46,765 nt of DNA from Polycladomyces subterraneus (GTDB lineage Bacteria; Bacillota; Bacilli; Thermoactinomycetales; JIR-001): contig NZ_JANRHH010000033.1 of assembly GCF_030433435.1 (NCBI RefSeq), positions 1 through 46,765 of the forward strand. Reading direction: 5' to 3'. Positions 23,727-32,543 of the stretch are shown here, in pieces. Made by a program: the position numbers and the translations under genes. Numbering within the stretch: the stretch's first letter is position 1; each line of letters opens with the position of its first letter. The notes below the pieces were generated by a model. It ran no database searches and was not told the DNA's origin. It saw only the letters and a list, made by a program, of their open reading frames with translations.

Positions 23727-24701
23727 ATGAGCAGGAGGGTCATCACAAGAGAAACCAACCGGATTCAGGTGGTACTGGACTATGACTCGGAGCGGAAAGG
23801 GTCGTCAGCGGCAACCGTTACCGATGTGATTGCGGATGCGGTCGATCAACCGGAACATCTTCCCCTGCGTCGGTGCCTCGATGATTTGGATCGACTGGTA
23901 GGGCTCAAGCGGGTCAAAGCATTCATCCATGAGATCTACGCTTGGCTGGAAGTGGGACGCCGGCGGATGGCGGCGGGATTGTCGGCGGAACAGCAAGTGT
24001 TACACATGATCTTCACCGGCAATCCGGGAACCGGAAAGACCACCGTAGCCCGCATCATGAGTCAACTGTTCAAAGAAATGGGTGTATTGTCTAAAGGGCA
24101 TTTGATTGAAGTGGAACGGGCGGATTTGGTGGGGGAGTATATCGGTCACACGGCACAAAAAACGCGGGAGCACGTCAAACAGGCGCTAGGAGGGATTTTG
24201 TTCATCGACGAGGCATATTCCCTGGCGCGCGGCGGGGAAAAAGATTTCGGCAAAGAGGCGATCGATACGTTGGTGAAAGCGATGGAGGATTACAAAAACG
24301 AATTTGTTCTCATATTAGCCGGTTATTCGATGGAGATGGACCAATTCCTTCATTCCAATCCCGGATTGCCATCCCGTTTCCCGATTCATCTGGATTTCCC
24401 CGATTTCACCATCGATGAGCTGATCGACATCGCGGAACGAATGGTTCAACAGCGACAATACCGGATGTCCAATTCTGCCAAAGAAAAGTTGCGCCGCCAT
24501 TTGCTTAAGGAGATCAACCGTTCGGCGCACCCGTTCGGTAATGCCCGCTACGTTCGCAATCTGGTGGAACAAGCGGTCCGATTGCAGGCGGTTCGCCTGT
24601 TGAACACACGTTATCCCACCCGGGATGATCTGATGTCCATCCGTGCGGAGGATCTCCAGTTTGAGCAAACGTCTTCCCCCGCTATTTCGTGGTATACTTA
24701 A
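23727..24701 (+). CDS. spoVK: Stage V sporulation protein K, AAA ATPase
   Basis: SpoVK belongs to the CbbX/SpoVK AAA group and is needed for spore maturation in B. subtilis. The 324-residue protein has GLKRVKAFIHEIYAWLEV before the ATPase core, Walker A GNPGTGKTTVARI (about 102-114), Walker B GGILFIDEAYSLARGG and the second-region motif NPGLPSRFPIHLDFPDF containing the arginine finger area. I chose ATG 23727, which has AAGAGGTG 6 nt upstream; the GTG at 23718 is part of that site. Mother-cell sigma control is expected; GTATATATA lies about 40 bp upstream, but I cannot assign it firmly. Confidence 0.94.
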   Translation: MSRRVITRETNRIQVVLDYDSERKGSSAATVTDVIADAVDQPEHLPLRRCLDDLDRLVGLKRVKAFIHEIYAWLEVGRRRMAAGLSAEQQVLHMIFTGNPGTGKTTVARIMSQLFKEMGVLSKGHLIEVERADLVGEYIGHTAQKTREHVKQALGGILFIDEAYSLARGGEKDFGKEAIDTLVKAMEDYKNEFVLILAGYSMEMDQFLHSNPGLPSRFPIHLDFPDFTIDELIDIAERMVQQRQYRMSNSAKEKLRRHLLKEINRSAHPFGNARYVRNLVEQAVRLQAVRLLNTRYPTRDDLMSIRAEDLQFEQTSSPAISWYT

Positions 24702-24780
24702 CATGGTTGCCAAATTGCTGCAAGTTGGAGAGAGGGGATGAACGACGATCGGAACGGTCGTATCCAGGGAAAAAGCTATA

Positions 24781-26016
24781 TTGGTCGGTTGCGGATCCAA
24801 ACGGGACGAATGGGAGATGCGCTCCTCTCTGGAGGAGTTGTCCCTTTTGGCCGATACGGCCCGTGCCGAGGTAGTGGCCACTTTTGTCCAATTTCGGGAC
24901 AAGATTGATCCGGCCTGGTTCATCGGACGCGGAAAAGCGGAAGAGATTGCGCGGGAAGCGGACGAGCAAGCGATTGATCTGGTCGTATTTGACCGAGAGT
25001 TGACACCGGCACAATTGCACAATCTGGAGCGATTAATCCCCTGCAAGGTGATTGACCGCACCCAGTTGATTCTCGATATATTCGCGATGCGGGCTCAGAC
25101 GAAAGAAGGGCGTCTGCAGGTGGAACTGGCACAACTGCAATACTTGTTGCCGCGCCTTTCAGGGCGTGGTAAGGAGCTGTCCCGTTTGGGAGGCGGGATC
25201 GGCACGCGGGGCCCGGGGGAGACCCAACTGGAAACAGACCGGCGTCACATCCGGCGACGCATCCGGGACATCCGGCGAGAATTGGAACAGGTGAAAAAAC
25301 ACCGGGCGCTGCACCAGACCCGACGCCGAAAAAACGAAATTCTGCAGGTGGCGATTGTCGGGTATACCAATGCAGGAAAATCCACGTTGCTCAACCGACT
25401 GACGGATTCAGACGTGTTGGCCGAAGACCGTCTGTTTGCCACGTTGGACCCGACTTCCCGGGTGTTGCCCTTGCCTTCAGGGGAGATGGTGCTGCTGACG
25501 GACACAGTCGGTTTTATCCGGCACCTGCCGCACCAATTGGTCGCGGCTTTTCGTTCCACATTGAAGCAGGTGAAGGAGGCAGATTTGCTGTTGCATGTAG
25601 TAGATATGAGTCACCCGGAAGCACAGGAACAAATCGGGGTGGTTGAAGCGGTTTTGGAGGAGTTGGGAGCGTCCCACTTACCGGTGTTGCTGGTGTTCAA
25701 CAAAGCCGACCAGGTGACACAAGTGCCATTGTTGGCACCCGGTCGGGATGCGATCACCATCAGCGCATTTTCCGACAAGGACTTGGAACGCTTGGTGCAC
25801 GCCATCGATGCAAGGCTGCATGATGCGGCCGTCATCGGGCGGGCGGAAATCCCTGCAGAGAAAGGCGATTGGCTGGCTTTGCTCCACAGACGGGCGCAGG
25901 TACAGGAAACGGAAATGGACGGTTCGTGCCTCAAAATTACCTTTCGCATGCCCAAGCGGCGCTTTGATCGTCTTCCCTCTGATTTACGGTCACACATTCA
26001 AATTCTGTCAATGTAG
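24781..26016 (+). CDS. hflX: Ribosome-associated GTPase HflX
   Basis: HflX is a GTPase that binds the 50S subunit and splits stalled ribosomes, notably after heat shock. The 411-residue protein has the glycine-rich HflX N-domain (FIGRGKAEEIAREADEQAI, LSRLGGGIGTRGPGETQLE), a coiled linker RRRIRDIRRELEQVKKHR, and the G domain with GYTNAGKSTLLNRLT, DTVGFIRHLPHQLV and NKAD. The start is doubtful. Conserved residues KAILVGC begin before TTG 24781, and the frame is open back to 24742, but no ATG, GTG or TTG exists there. A good AGAGGGG (24731-24737) precedes 24742. A rare start codon (ACG 24742/24745 or ATC 24748) or a sequence error is possible. Confidence 0.93.
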   Translation: MVGCGSKRDEWEMRSSLEELSLLADTARAEVVATFVQFRDKIDPAWFIGRGKAEEIAREADEQAIDLVVFDRELTPAQLHNLERLIPCKVIDRTQLILDIFAMRAQTKEGRLQVELAQLQYLLPRLSGRGKELSRLGGGIGTRGPGETQLETDRRHIRRRIRDIRRELEQVKKHRALHQTRRRKNEILQVAIVGYTNAGKSTLLNRLTDSDVLAEDRLFATLDPTSRVLPLPSGEMVLLTDTVGFIRHLPHQLVAAFRSTLKQVKEADLLLHVVDMSHPEAQEQIGVVEAVLEELGASHLPVLLVFNKADQVTQVPLLAPGRDAITISAFSDKDLERLVHAIDARLHDAAVIGRAEIPAEKGDWLALLHRRAQVQETEMDGSCLKITFRMPKRRFDRLPSDLRSHIQILSM

Positions 26017-26031
26017 AAGTGGTGTGGTAGA

Positions 26032-27297
26032 GTGGTCAAGTATTTGAAGCATGCAGAGATCATTCAAAACTGGGCGCGTCGCGCAGAGGAGAAAATTGCG
26101 CGGCGTCTCTCGGAAATCGATCGCATGGTGGAAGAAAACCAATGGCGCGTATTGAACGCTTTCCGTGAGGAAGGCATCGCCGAACATCATTTGCACGATT
26201 CCACCGGATACGGTTACGATGATTTGGGACGTAACGCACTGGAATCGATATTTGCCAACGTGTTTGGGGCGGAGGCGGCACTCGTCCGCCCGCATATCGT
26301 TTCGGGCACGCATGCGATTGCCGCATGCTTATTTGGTGTGCTCCGGCCGGGTGACGAATTGTTGTACATCACTGGCGAACCGTACGATACACTGCATCAG
26401 GTGATCGGCAAAGAACGGGACGGTTCCGGTTCGTTGGCCGACTACGACATCCGTTACCGCTTTGTACCATTGTTACCGAGCGGCGAAGTGGATACGGAGG
26501 GTGTGCGGCGGGCGATTAACGATCAGACACGCATGATCGGTATCCAACGATCTCGCGGATATACGGATCGCCCCTCATTTACAGTGGGGCAAATTGCCGA
26601 GATGGTTCAGTTGGTCCGGTCCCTATCACCTGATGCTGTGATTTTTGTGGACAACTGTTACGGCGAGTTTGTGGAAACGATGGAGCCGACGCATGTCGGG
26701 GCAGACTTGATCGCCGGATCGCTCATCAAAAACCCGGGTGGCGGTCTGGCCAAATCAGGCGGTTACATTGCCGGGAAAAAAGTGTGGGTGGAACGTGCCG
26801 CCGCCCGACTAGTGGCACCGGGTATTCGTGCGGAAGGCGGTGCCACACATGGGTATTTGCGCGATTATTTCCAGGGGTTGTTTTTGGCTCCACATGTGGT
26901 GGGTGAAGCATTGAAAGGAGCGGTATTCGCGGCGGCCGTACTGGACGAGGCGGGCTTTTCGACGGACCCCGCATGGGATTCACCGCGGACGGACATCATT
27001 CAGCAGATCCGGTTCGGCCATCCAGAGGCGTTAATTGCGTTTTGCCGGGGTATCCAAGCAGCGTCTCCGATTGACGCGCATTTGCGCCCCGAACCGGCAC
27101 CGATGCCTGGTTACGATGATCCGGTGATTATGGCTTCGGGCACGTTTGTTCAGGGGGCGAGTATCGAGTTGTCCGCCGACGGGCCGCTCCGGCCGCCTTA
27201 TGTAGGGTTCATGCAGGGTGGCCTGACCTATGCCCATGTAAAAATCGGGATTTTGACGGCGTTGGATCGCATTTTGGATATCAGGAATGGAGGATAA
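26032..27297 (+). CDS. Methionine gamma-lyase-like PLP enzyme (YnbB, aluminium-resistance family)
   Basis: This 421-residue protein belongs to the fold-type I PLP family annotated as aluminium-resistance protein or methionine gamma-lyase-like (YnbB in B. subtilis). Motifs seen are STGYGYDDLGRNALE, RPHIVSGTHAIAACL, VFVDNCYGEFVE with the cofactor-contacting Asp, and GSLIKNPGGGLAKSGGYIAG with the PLP Lys. The substrate is not established. It starts at GTG 26032, 15 bp after hflX, in the same order as ynbA-ynbB in B. subtilis, and is followed by the DUF456 gene. Confidence 0.9.
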   Translation: MVKYLKHAEIIQNWARRAEEKIARRLSEIDRMVEENQWRVLNAFREEGIAEHHLHDSTGYGYDDLGRNALESIFANVFGAEAALVRPHIVSGTHAIAACLFGVLRPGDELLYITGEPYDTLHQVIGKERDGSGSLADYDIRYRFVPLLPSGEVDTEGVRRAINDQTRMIGIQRSRGYTDRPSFTVGQIAEMVQLVRSLSPDAVIFVDNCYGEFVETMEPTHVGADLIAGSLIKNPGGGLAKSGGYIAGKKVWVERAAARLVAPGIRAEGGATHGYLRDYFQGLFLAPHVVGEALKGAVFAAAVLDEAGFSTDPAWDSPRTDIIQQIRFGHPEALIAFCRGIQAASPIDAHLRPEPAPMPGYDDPVIMASGTFVQGASIELSADGPLRPPYVGFMQGGLTYAHVKIGILTALDRILDIRNGG

Positions 27298-27298
27298 C

Positions 27299-27799
27299 AT
27301 GGAAACAGTGGGACACGTGTTGGTTTGGGTGTTGATCGTTGCTTGTTTTCTGGTCGGCTTCGTCGGACTGTTCATTTCGGTGTTGCCGGAGACCTTGGCG
27401 GTGGTGGCCGGGTTTGTCCTGTATCATTTTCTAATTGATCCCCATGTACTGGGTTGGCCGTTTTGGACTGGTGTCATCGTCCTCACCGCTTTCAGCATGT
27501 TGATCGATTATATCGCGGGAGGGATTGCCGCTCGTAAATACGGAGCGTCCAAATGGGCGACCTGGGCGGCAATCATCGGAGCTGTGGTGTTTCCTATTCT
27601 GCTCGGGCCACTGGGACTGATCGGGCTGATCATCGGCCCATTTTTGGCGGTGGTGCTGGTCGAACTGCTCCAACGCAAACCGTTTGCCCAAGCGTTGCGT
27701 GCCGGATTCGGCACATGGGTGGGGATGATCAGCGGCATCTTCTTTAAAGGTTTGATCATGGTAGCGATGATCGTCTGGTTCCTGATCTTGGTGTTGTGA
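27299..27799 (+). CDS. DUF456 family membrane protein
   Basis: This 166-residue integral membrane protein has about four to five Gly-rich helices. Signature stretches are VGLFISVLPETLAVVAGFVLYHF near the N-terminus, IDYIAGGIAARKYGASKWATWAA in the middle and GPFLAVVLVELLQ before the last helix. These match DUF456, whose function is unknown. ATG 27299 is one base after the preceding stop and is preceded by GGAGG; the upstream ATG at 27287 is part of that site. Confidence 0.82.
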   Translation: METVGHVLVWVLIVACFLVGFVGLFISVLPETLAVVAGFVLYHFLIDPHVLGWPFWTGVIVLTAFSMLIDYIAGGIAARKYGASKWATWAAIIGAVVFPILLGPLGLIGLIIGPFLAVVLVELLQRKPFAQALRAGFGTWVGMISGIFFKGLIMVAMIVWFLILVL

Positions 27800-27836
27800 G
27801 GAGGCGAAAGACAGTACTTCCGGGGAGTGTGGAGAC

Positions 27837-28814
27837 ATGGCCAACATCAAACAGATCGCTGATATGGCCGGCGTGTCTGTGGCGACGGTATCGCGCGTAT
27901 TGAACAACCGGCCATATGTGAGTAAGGAAAAGCGAAATGCCGTGATGAAAGCTGTCCGGGAGTTGAACTATAAACAAAACATTCACGCCATCCATCTCAA
28001 AACGGGGAAGACTCAAACAGTCGGTGTCATTCTCCCGTTTGTCAACCATCCCTACTTCGGGGCGATTTTGGAAGGGATTGCAAGTGAAGCGTTGAAGGCG
28101 AATCACCGCTTGATCGTGTGTCAAACCAACTATGATCCCGATGACGAAATCGGGCTGCTGGAATCGCTCAAAATGAAGCAGATGGACGGTGTCATTATTT
28201 GTTCCAAAGCTGCGGATTGGGAGCGCATCGAACCGTACGCGGTTCACGGGCCGATCGTAGCTTGTGAAGATACGGGCGATAGAGCCATCTCATCAGTATA
28301 CATCGATCATTACGGCGGTTTTATGACGGGAATGCAGTATCTGATCGAGAAAGGGAACCGTCGCATCGGTTATTGTATCGGGCGCGGACATAGCTTCAAC
28401 AGCCGAAACCGAAAACGGGCCTTTCGCGATGCGTTGGAACAAATTGGGGAGGTTCCCCGCCGGGAGTGGATGTTTGAGCAGTGTTTGACCATCGAAGACG
28501 GGGTACGGGTTGTCCATGATTTGTCCGAAATGGAGGAACGCCCTTCGGCATTGTTGGTTTCATGCGATCAGGTGGCCGCGGGGATCATCATGGAGGCCCG
28601 CCGTCGGGGATGGAGGATACCGGGAGATTTGGCGGTGATGGGATTTGATAACCATCCGATCGCACAAGTATTGGATTTGACCACGATCGAACACCCCGGA
28701 CGCCGGATGGGGGAACACGCTTTTCGCCTGTTACTGTCCAGAATCGAGAAAGAACCATCGGAACCCGAGCGCGTCGAACTTCCCTACCGGTTGATCGAGC
28801 GAGGAACGGTATGA
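27837..28814 (+). CDS. LacI-family transcriptional regulator
   Basis: This 325-residue protein has an N-terminal LacI helix-turn-helix (residues 3-22, IKQIADMAGVSVATVSRVLN, then NRPYVSKEKRNAVMKAVRELNY with the hinge helix region). A periplasmic-binding-protein-like sensor domain follows (TVGVILPFVNHPYFGAILEG, then VMGFDNHPIAQVLDLTTIEH). Such regulators respond to sugars or nucleosides. No sugar gene lies next to it on the same strand, so its target operon is elsewhere; the nearest carbon-uptake gene is the divergent symporter downstream. GTGTGGAG serves as RBS. Confidence 0.93.
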   Translation: MANIKQIADMAGVSVATVSRVLNNRPYVSKEKRNAVMKAVRELNYKQNIHAIHLKTGKTQTVGVILPFVNHPYFGAILEGIASEALKANHRLIVCQTNYDPDDEIGLLESLKMKQMDGVIICSKAADWERIEPYAVHGPIVACEDTGDRAISSVYIDHYGGFMTGMQYLIEKGNRRIGYCIGRGHSFNSRNRKRAFRDALEQIGEVPRREWMFEQCLTIEDGVRVVHDLSEMEERPSALLVSCDQVAAGIIMEARRRGWRIPGDLAVMGFDNHPIAQVLDLTTIEHPGRRMGEHAFRLLLSRIEKEPSEPERVELPYRLIERGTV

Positions 28815-28823
28815 AGCGCCATC

Positions 28824-28873
28824 AAAAAAGCCGTTACCGAGTCGGATTACGTCCGGCTGGTAACGGCTTTTTT
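28824..28873. terminator. Bidirectional terminator between lacI-type and symporter genes
   Basis: AAAAAAGCCGTTACC and GGTAACGGCTTTTTT enclose a loop. A- and T-runs on both sides allow use by the plus-strand regulator and the convergent minus-strand symporter gene. Confidence 0.9.
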
Positions 28874-28957
28874 CTCTGAATGCTCCAATTGGGAAGAACA
28901 TTGTATAGACAGGCTCAAAGTGAAACGAGATGCTCGTCAATTGAGCTCGCCAGTCGT

Positions 28958-30229
28958 TCACGCCGCTTGTTTTACTTCCTCCCAATATGCTTCCGCTTGT
29001 TTTTCATCGTACTGTTTCTCCCATTTGGACATCACAACGGCCGCCAGGGAATTGCCGCAGACGTTGACTGCCGTCCGGGCCATATCCATCAGTCGGTCGA
29101 CACCAGCGATGAAGGCCAGCCCTTCTACCGGCAATCCCATCGCACCCAACGTAGCCAAGAGGACGACGAAGGAGACGCCCGGTACGCCTGCGATCCCTTT
29201 GGAGGTGACCATCAAGGTTAGGAGCAAGGTGATTTGTTCACTCAACGACAGGTGAATGCCGTACATCTGGGCGATGAAGATGGCGGCAATCGCCTGATAC
29301 AACGTGGAGCCGTCCAAGTTGAATGAATATCCGGTCGGGATGACGAAGGATGTGATGGCCTTCGGACAACCAAATTTCTCCATTTTCTCCATCAGCTTCG
29401 GCAGTACCGTTTCCGAGCTGGCGGTGGAATAGGCCAAGATCAGCTCATCCTTCAGAATGCGGATGATCCGGAAAATGCTTGTGCCGGCGATTTTGGCCGT
29501 CACGCCCAGTACGACCAAAACGAAGAAAATCATCGATGCGTATACGAGCAACACCAATTTGCTCAGCGGTACCAACGAATCCACGCCGAATTTGGAAACG
29601 GTAACCCCGATCAAGGCAAACACGCCGAACGGAGCAAATTTCATCACCTGATTGGTCACGTAGAACATCGCTTCAGCAGTTCCCTGGAAGAACCTCAATA
29701 CCGGTTTTCCTTTGTCTCCGATGGCTGCCACACCCAATCCGAACAAAACGGAAAAGAAAATGATGGACAGCATGTGGCCTTCCGCCAGGGAGGTAAACAG
29801 GTTTTCCGGCACGATGTTAACGAAGGTATCGACAAACCCGTGATCTTCCACTTCCTTGGTGGTGGTTACATATTTTTGGATGTCTTCCTTATGCAGCGAT
29901 TTCATATCCACGCCTGCACCGGGTTGGAATACATTTGCAGCAAACAGCCCAATAATCAGCGCGACTGTGGTGATGATTTCGAAATACAAAAGTGTTTTTC
30001 CGCCTAATTTTCCTAATTTTTTCATGTCTCCGACACCGGCGACGCCAACGACCAGGCTGGAGATGACGATCGGGATCACGATCATTTTGATCAACCGAAT
30101 GAAGATGTCACCGATCGGCTTCAGATATTGTTCGACGGCAGGGTTTCCATAAAAAACAGCGCCTACCGTAATACCCAAGATTAATCCGATCAAGATTTGC
30201 CACGCGAGCCCCAGTTTCCGTTTTGCCAC
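28958..30229 (-). CDS. Glutamate/dicarboxylate:cation symporter (DAACS family, GltP-like)
   Basis: This 423-residue membrane protein belongs to the dicarboxylate/amino acid:cation symporters. The signatures are the Ser-rich STASSETVLPKLMEKME of re-entrant loop 1, then PTGYSFNLDGSTLYQAIAAIF, and TSKGIAGVPGVSFVVL of loop 2. FIAGVDRLMDMARTAVNVCGN carries the Asp and Asn that hold substrate and cation. It probably imports glutamate, aspartate or C4-dicarboxylates with protons or sodium. I chose GTG 30229 (MAKRKLGL), with GGGAGGGAGAG directly upstream; longer forms lack an RBS. It lies divergently from glnR, so a nitrogen link is possible, but no GlnR box is visible at this promoter. Confidence 0.92.
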   Translation of the reverse strand: MAKRKLGLAWQILIGLILGITVGAVFYGNPAVEQYLKPIGDIFIRLIKMIVIPIVISSLVVGVAGVGDMKKLGKLGGKTLLYFEIITTVALIIGLFAANVFQPGAGVDMKSLHKEDIQKYVTTTKEVEDHGFVDTFVNIVPENLFTSLAEGHMLSIIFFSVLFGLGVAAIGDKGKPVLRFFQGTAEAMFYVTNQVMKFAPFGVFALIGVTVSKFGVDSLVPLSKLVLLVYASMIFFVLVVLGVTAKIAGTSIFRIIRILKDELILAYSTASSETVLPKLMEKMEKFGCPKAITSFVIPTGYSFNLDGSTLYQAIAAIFIAQMYGIHLSLSEQITLLLTLMVTSKGIAGVPGVSFVVLLATLGAMGLPVEGLAFIAGVDRLMDMARTAVNVCGNSLAAVVMSKWEKQYDEKQAEAYWEEVKQAA

Positions 30230-30435
30230 ATTCTCTCCCTCCCGTTTGTCGACATGATCCTCTCTTTTTACCGTGGGCAAAAAAATATTGCACACAATAT
30301 AACATGTTAAATGAATTTTGGCTTTTGATCAAGCGAGGGGTTCTCCATCCCACTTCCATTCAGGGACCGGCATGTGATAATGTGGGATCACAAGGCAGGA
30401 GAACGCTCCGGACAAAAAGGGATCAGTTGATTTTA

Positions 30436-30485
30436 TGTCATTTTTTCTAACACCCATTGACAAACGAAATTGACGCTAATACAAT
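30436..30485 (+). promoter_or_regulatory. glnR-glnA promoter with upstream GlnR box
   Basis: TGTCATTTTTTCTAACA (30436-30452) fits the GlnR/TnrA consensus TGTNA-N7-TNACA exactly. It ends 4 bp before a near-consensus promoter: TTGACA (30457-30462), 17-bp spacer, TACAAT (30480-30485). Binding so close to the -35 element fits autorepression of glnRA when nitrogen is plentiful. Confidence 0.9.
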
Positions 30486-30519
30486 AGCAGTAAAGTCAGG
30501 CAAGAGAGGAGGCGCCCAC

Positions 30520-30909
30520 ATGCGAGATGAGATCCGTAGGAACATGCCTCTGTTTCCCATGGGCATCGTGACGAAATTGACGGAACTCACTCCGCGGCAG
30601 GTGCGCTACTACGAGCAACAAGGTTTGATCCGACCTGCTCGGACAAAAGGAAATCAACGCCTATTTTCCTTCAACGACGTTGATCGCCTGTTGCAGATCA
30701 AAAGCTTGATGGAAAAAGGTGTTAACGTGGCCGGCGTCAAGGAGGTATTGTTGAAACAGGAGACGGGATCGACACAGCTGTCCAAAGAGAAACGTCATCA
30801 CGACATCACCGATGCCGAATTGCGTAAATTGCTGAAACGGCAACTGTCTGAGTTGCGTCCGGGTCAAGCGCATTTGATCCAAGGAGAACTTTCCCGGTTT
30901 TTCCACTGA
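30520..30909 (+). CDS. glnR: Nitrogen regulator GlnR, MerR type
   Basis: GlnR represses glnRA and other nitrogen genes when feedback-inhibited glutamine synthetase stabilises its DNA binding. The 129-residue protein has a MerR winged helix (FPMGIVTKLTELTPRQVRYYEQQGL, then NQRLFSFNDVDRLLQIKSL) and the C-terminal tail GQAHLIQGELSRFFH, which resembles the autoinhibitory segment of B. subtilis GlnR. I chose ATG 30520 with AGAGGAGG upstream; a longer form would include the promoter. It is followed after 55 bp by glnA without a terminator. GlnR boxes are found before its own gene and before amt in this window. Confidence 0.95.
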   Translation: MRDEIRRNMPLFPMGIVTKLTELTPRQVRYYEQQGLIRPARTKGNQRLFSFNDVDRLLQIKSLMEKGVNVAGVKEVLLKQETGSTQLSKEKRHHDITDAELRKLLKRQLSELRPGQAHLIQGELSRFFH

Positions 30910-30964
30910 TGCGATCGAGCCATTTGGCTTACCATAAATCACAACAGACAAAGGAGCGTTCTCT

Positions 30965-32302
30965 ATGCCTCGATTCACACGTGAAGACATTTTGAAATCT
31001 GTTGAAGAGAACAACGTCCAGTACATCCGGCTTCAGTTCACGGATCTGTTGGGCACGATTAAAAACGTGGAAATCCCGCGCAGTCAGCTGGAAAAAGCAC
31101 TGGACAACAAAATGATGTTTGACGGTTCTTCGATTGAAGGATTTGTGCGGATTGAAGAATCTGACATGTATCTATATCCGGATCTGGACACGTGGGTGAT
31201 CTATCCGTGGAGCTCGGGGTCTGAAGGGAAAGTAGCCGGACTCATTTGTGATGTTTATCTGCCGGATGGCAATCCGTTCCCGGGAGACCCGCGCGGCATC
31301 CTGAAAAAAGTGCTGAAAGAAGCCGAAGAAATGGGCTTCACTTCGTTCAACGTCGGCCCGGAACCGGAGTTCTTCCTCTTCAAAACTAACGAAAAAGGCG
31401 AACCGACGATGGACCTGAACGACAACGGCGGCTACTTTGACTTGGCACCCCTGGATCTGGGCGAAAACTGCCGTCGTGACATCGTCGTGACACTGGACAA
31501 AATGGGCTTCGAAGTGGAAGCTTCCCACCACGAAGTAGCACCCGGTCAGCATGAGATCGACTTCAAATACGCCAATGCGGTGCGTGCAGCCGACAATATC
31601 CAGATCTTCAAGCTGGTGGTGAAAAACATCGCCCGCCGTTACGGTCTGCACGCAACCTTCATGCCGAAACCGCTGTTCGGTGTGAACGGATCCGGAATGC
31701 ACTGCCACCAATCCCTGTTCCGGGGCAGTGAGAACGCCTTTTACGATGAAAACGATGAGTTGGGTCTGAGCGAAACCGCGCGTCATTTCTTGGCCGGTAT
31801 TTTGAAGCATGCCCGTGCCTTTGCGGCGATCACCAACCCGTTGGTCAACTCCTACAAACGGTTGGTACCGGGATATGAAGCGCCTTGCTACGTGGCTTGG
31901 TCTCCGAAAAACCGCAGTCCGTTGGTGCGCGTACCGGCTTCCCGCGGTCTGAGCACGCGGATCGAAGTGCGTAACCCGGACCCGTCTGCGAACCCGTATC
32001 TGGCATTGGCTGTCATGCTCAAAGCAGGTCTGGATGGCATTAAAAACAAACTGCCGCTGCCGCCGCAAACCGACCGCAACATCTACGTCATGGACGAAGA
32101 AGAGCGTCGGGATGCAGGTATCGAGTCCTTGCCGGCCACGCTGAAAGAAGCGTTGGAAGAGCTGAAAAAAGACCCGGTTATCTGCGAAGCGCTCGGCGAA
32201 CATGCGCTGGCTCACTTCATCGAAGCCAAAGAGATCGAATGGGATATGTTCCGCACGCAAGTTCATCCTTGGGAGCGGGAACAATACCTGACCCTGTACT
32301 GA
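30965..32302 (+). CDS. glnA: Glutamine synthetase, type I-alpha
   Basis: It makes glutamine from glutamate, ammonia and ATP. The 445-residue protein has the beta-grasp N-domain ([38 protein letters not shown] with the Asp latch) and the catalytic motifs [30 protein letters not shown] and [17 protein letters not shown]. It lacks the adenylylation loop and the 25-residue insertion of I-beta enzymes, as expected in Firmicutes, where glutamine feedback and GlnR binding give control. [14 protein letters not shown] and the C-terminal [10 protein letters not shown] are standard. AAAGGAG precedes the ATG. Confidence 0.98.
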   Translation: MPRFTREDILKSVEENNVQYIRLQFTDLLGTIKNVEIPRSQLEKALDNKMMFDGSSIEGFVRIEESDMYLYPDLDTWVIYPWSSGSEGKVAGLICDVYLPDGNPFPGDPRGILKKVLKEAEEMGFTSFNVGPEPEFFLFKTNEKGEPTMDLNDNGGYFDLAPLDLGENCRRDIVVTLDKMGFEVEASHHEVAPGQHEIDFKYANAVRAADNIQIFKLVVKNIARRYGLHATFMPKPLFGVNGSGMHCHQSLFRGSENAFYDENDELGLSETARHFLAGILKHARAFAAITNPLVNSYKRLVPGYEAPCYVAWSPKNRSPLVRVPASRGLSTRIEVRNPDPSANPYLALAVMLKAGLDGIKNKLPLPPQTDRNIYVMDEEERRDAGIESLPATLKEALEELKKDPVICEALGEHALAHFIEAKEIEWDMFRTQVHPWEREQYLTLY

Positions 32303-32308
32303 TCCGAC

Positions 32309-32349
32309 AAAAAAGACACCTCCTGTTTGTCACAGGGGGTGTCTTTTTT
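32309..32349 (+). terminator. Terminator after glnA
   Basis: AAAAAAGACACC pairs with GGTGTCTTTTTT, with CTGT/ACAG inside. It is a strong Rho-independent terminator. Confidence 0.9.
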
Positions 32350-32408
32350 GATGAGATTCTCTAGACATCGGGAAGGAGTTCGATTAGGATTAAAAGTGTG
32401 ACCATTTA

Positions 32409-32436
32409 TTGATAATGATTTTCAAATTCATCATTA
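32409..32436 (+). promoter_or_regulatory. Fur box before the ABC ATPase gene
   Basis: GATAATGATTTTCAAATTC (32411-32429) matches 14 of 19 bases of the consensus Fur box, with a perfect first half GATAATGAT. TCATCATTA follows. Iron-dependent repression of the downstream transport gene is the likely meaning. Confidence 0.7.
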
Positions 32437-32449
32437 TGGGTGCGGGGGG

Positions 32450-32530
32450 TTGACGCGCAATCCGCTGATGGCATTCAGCGTATTGGGCGTTTCCTCCTGG
32501 CTCGGATATGAGGATTCCCTGATTGATTGA
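32450..32530 (+). pseudogene. Deletion scar of a FecCD-type siderophore permease
   Basis: The frame reads LTRNPLMAFSVLGVSS, then WLGYEDSLID and TGA at 32528. TRNPLA-x-P-x-LGVSSGA is the conserved loop of FecCD/BtuC permeases, so this is a short internal permease piece joined to a few other codons. The rest (about 300 residues) is gone. It lies between the Fur box and the intact ATPase gene. Confidence 0.6.
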
Positions 32531-32543
32531 GGAGGGTGTACAC

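Noticed and set aside
31172-32284. Minus-strand frame of 370 codons opposite glnA
   Set aside because: It is an antisense shadow of the highly biased glnA codon pattern, with no family similarity.
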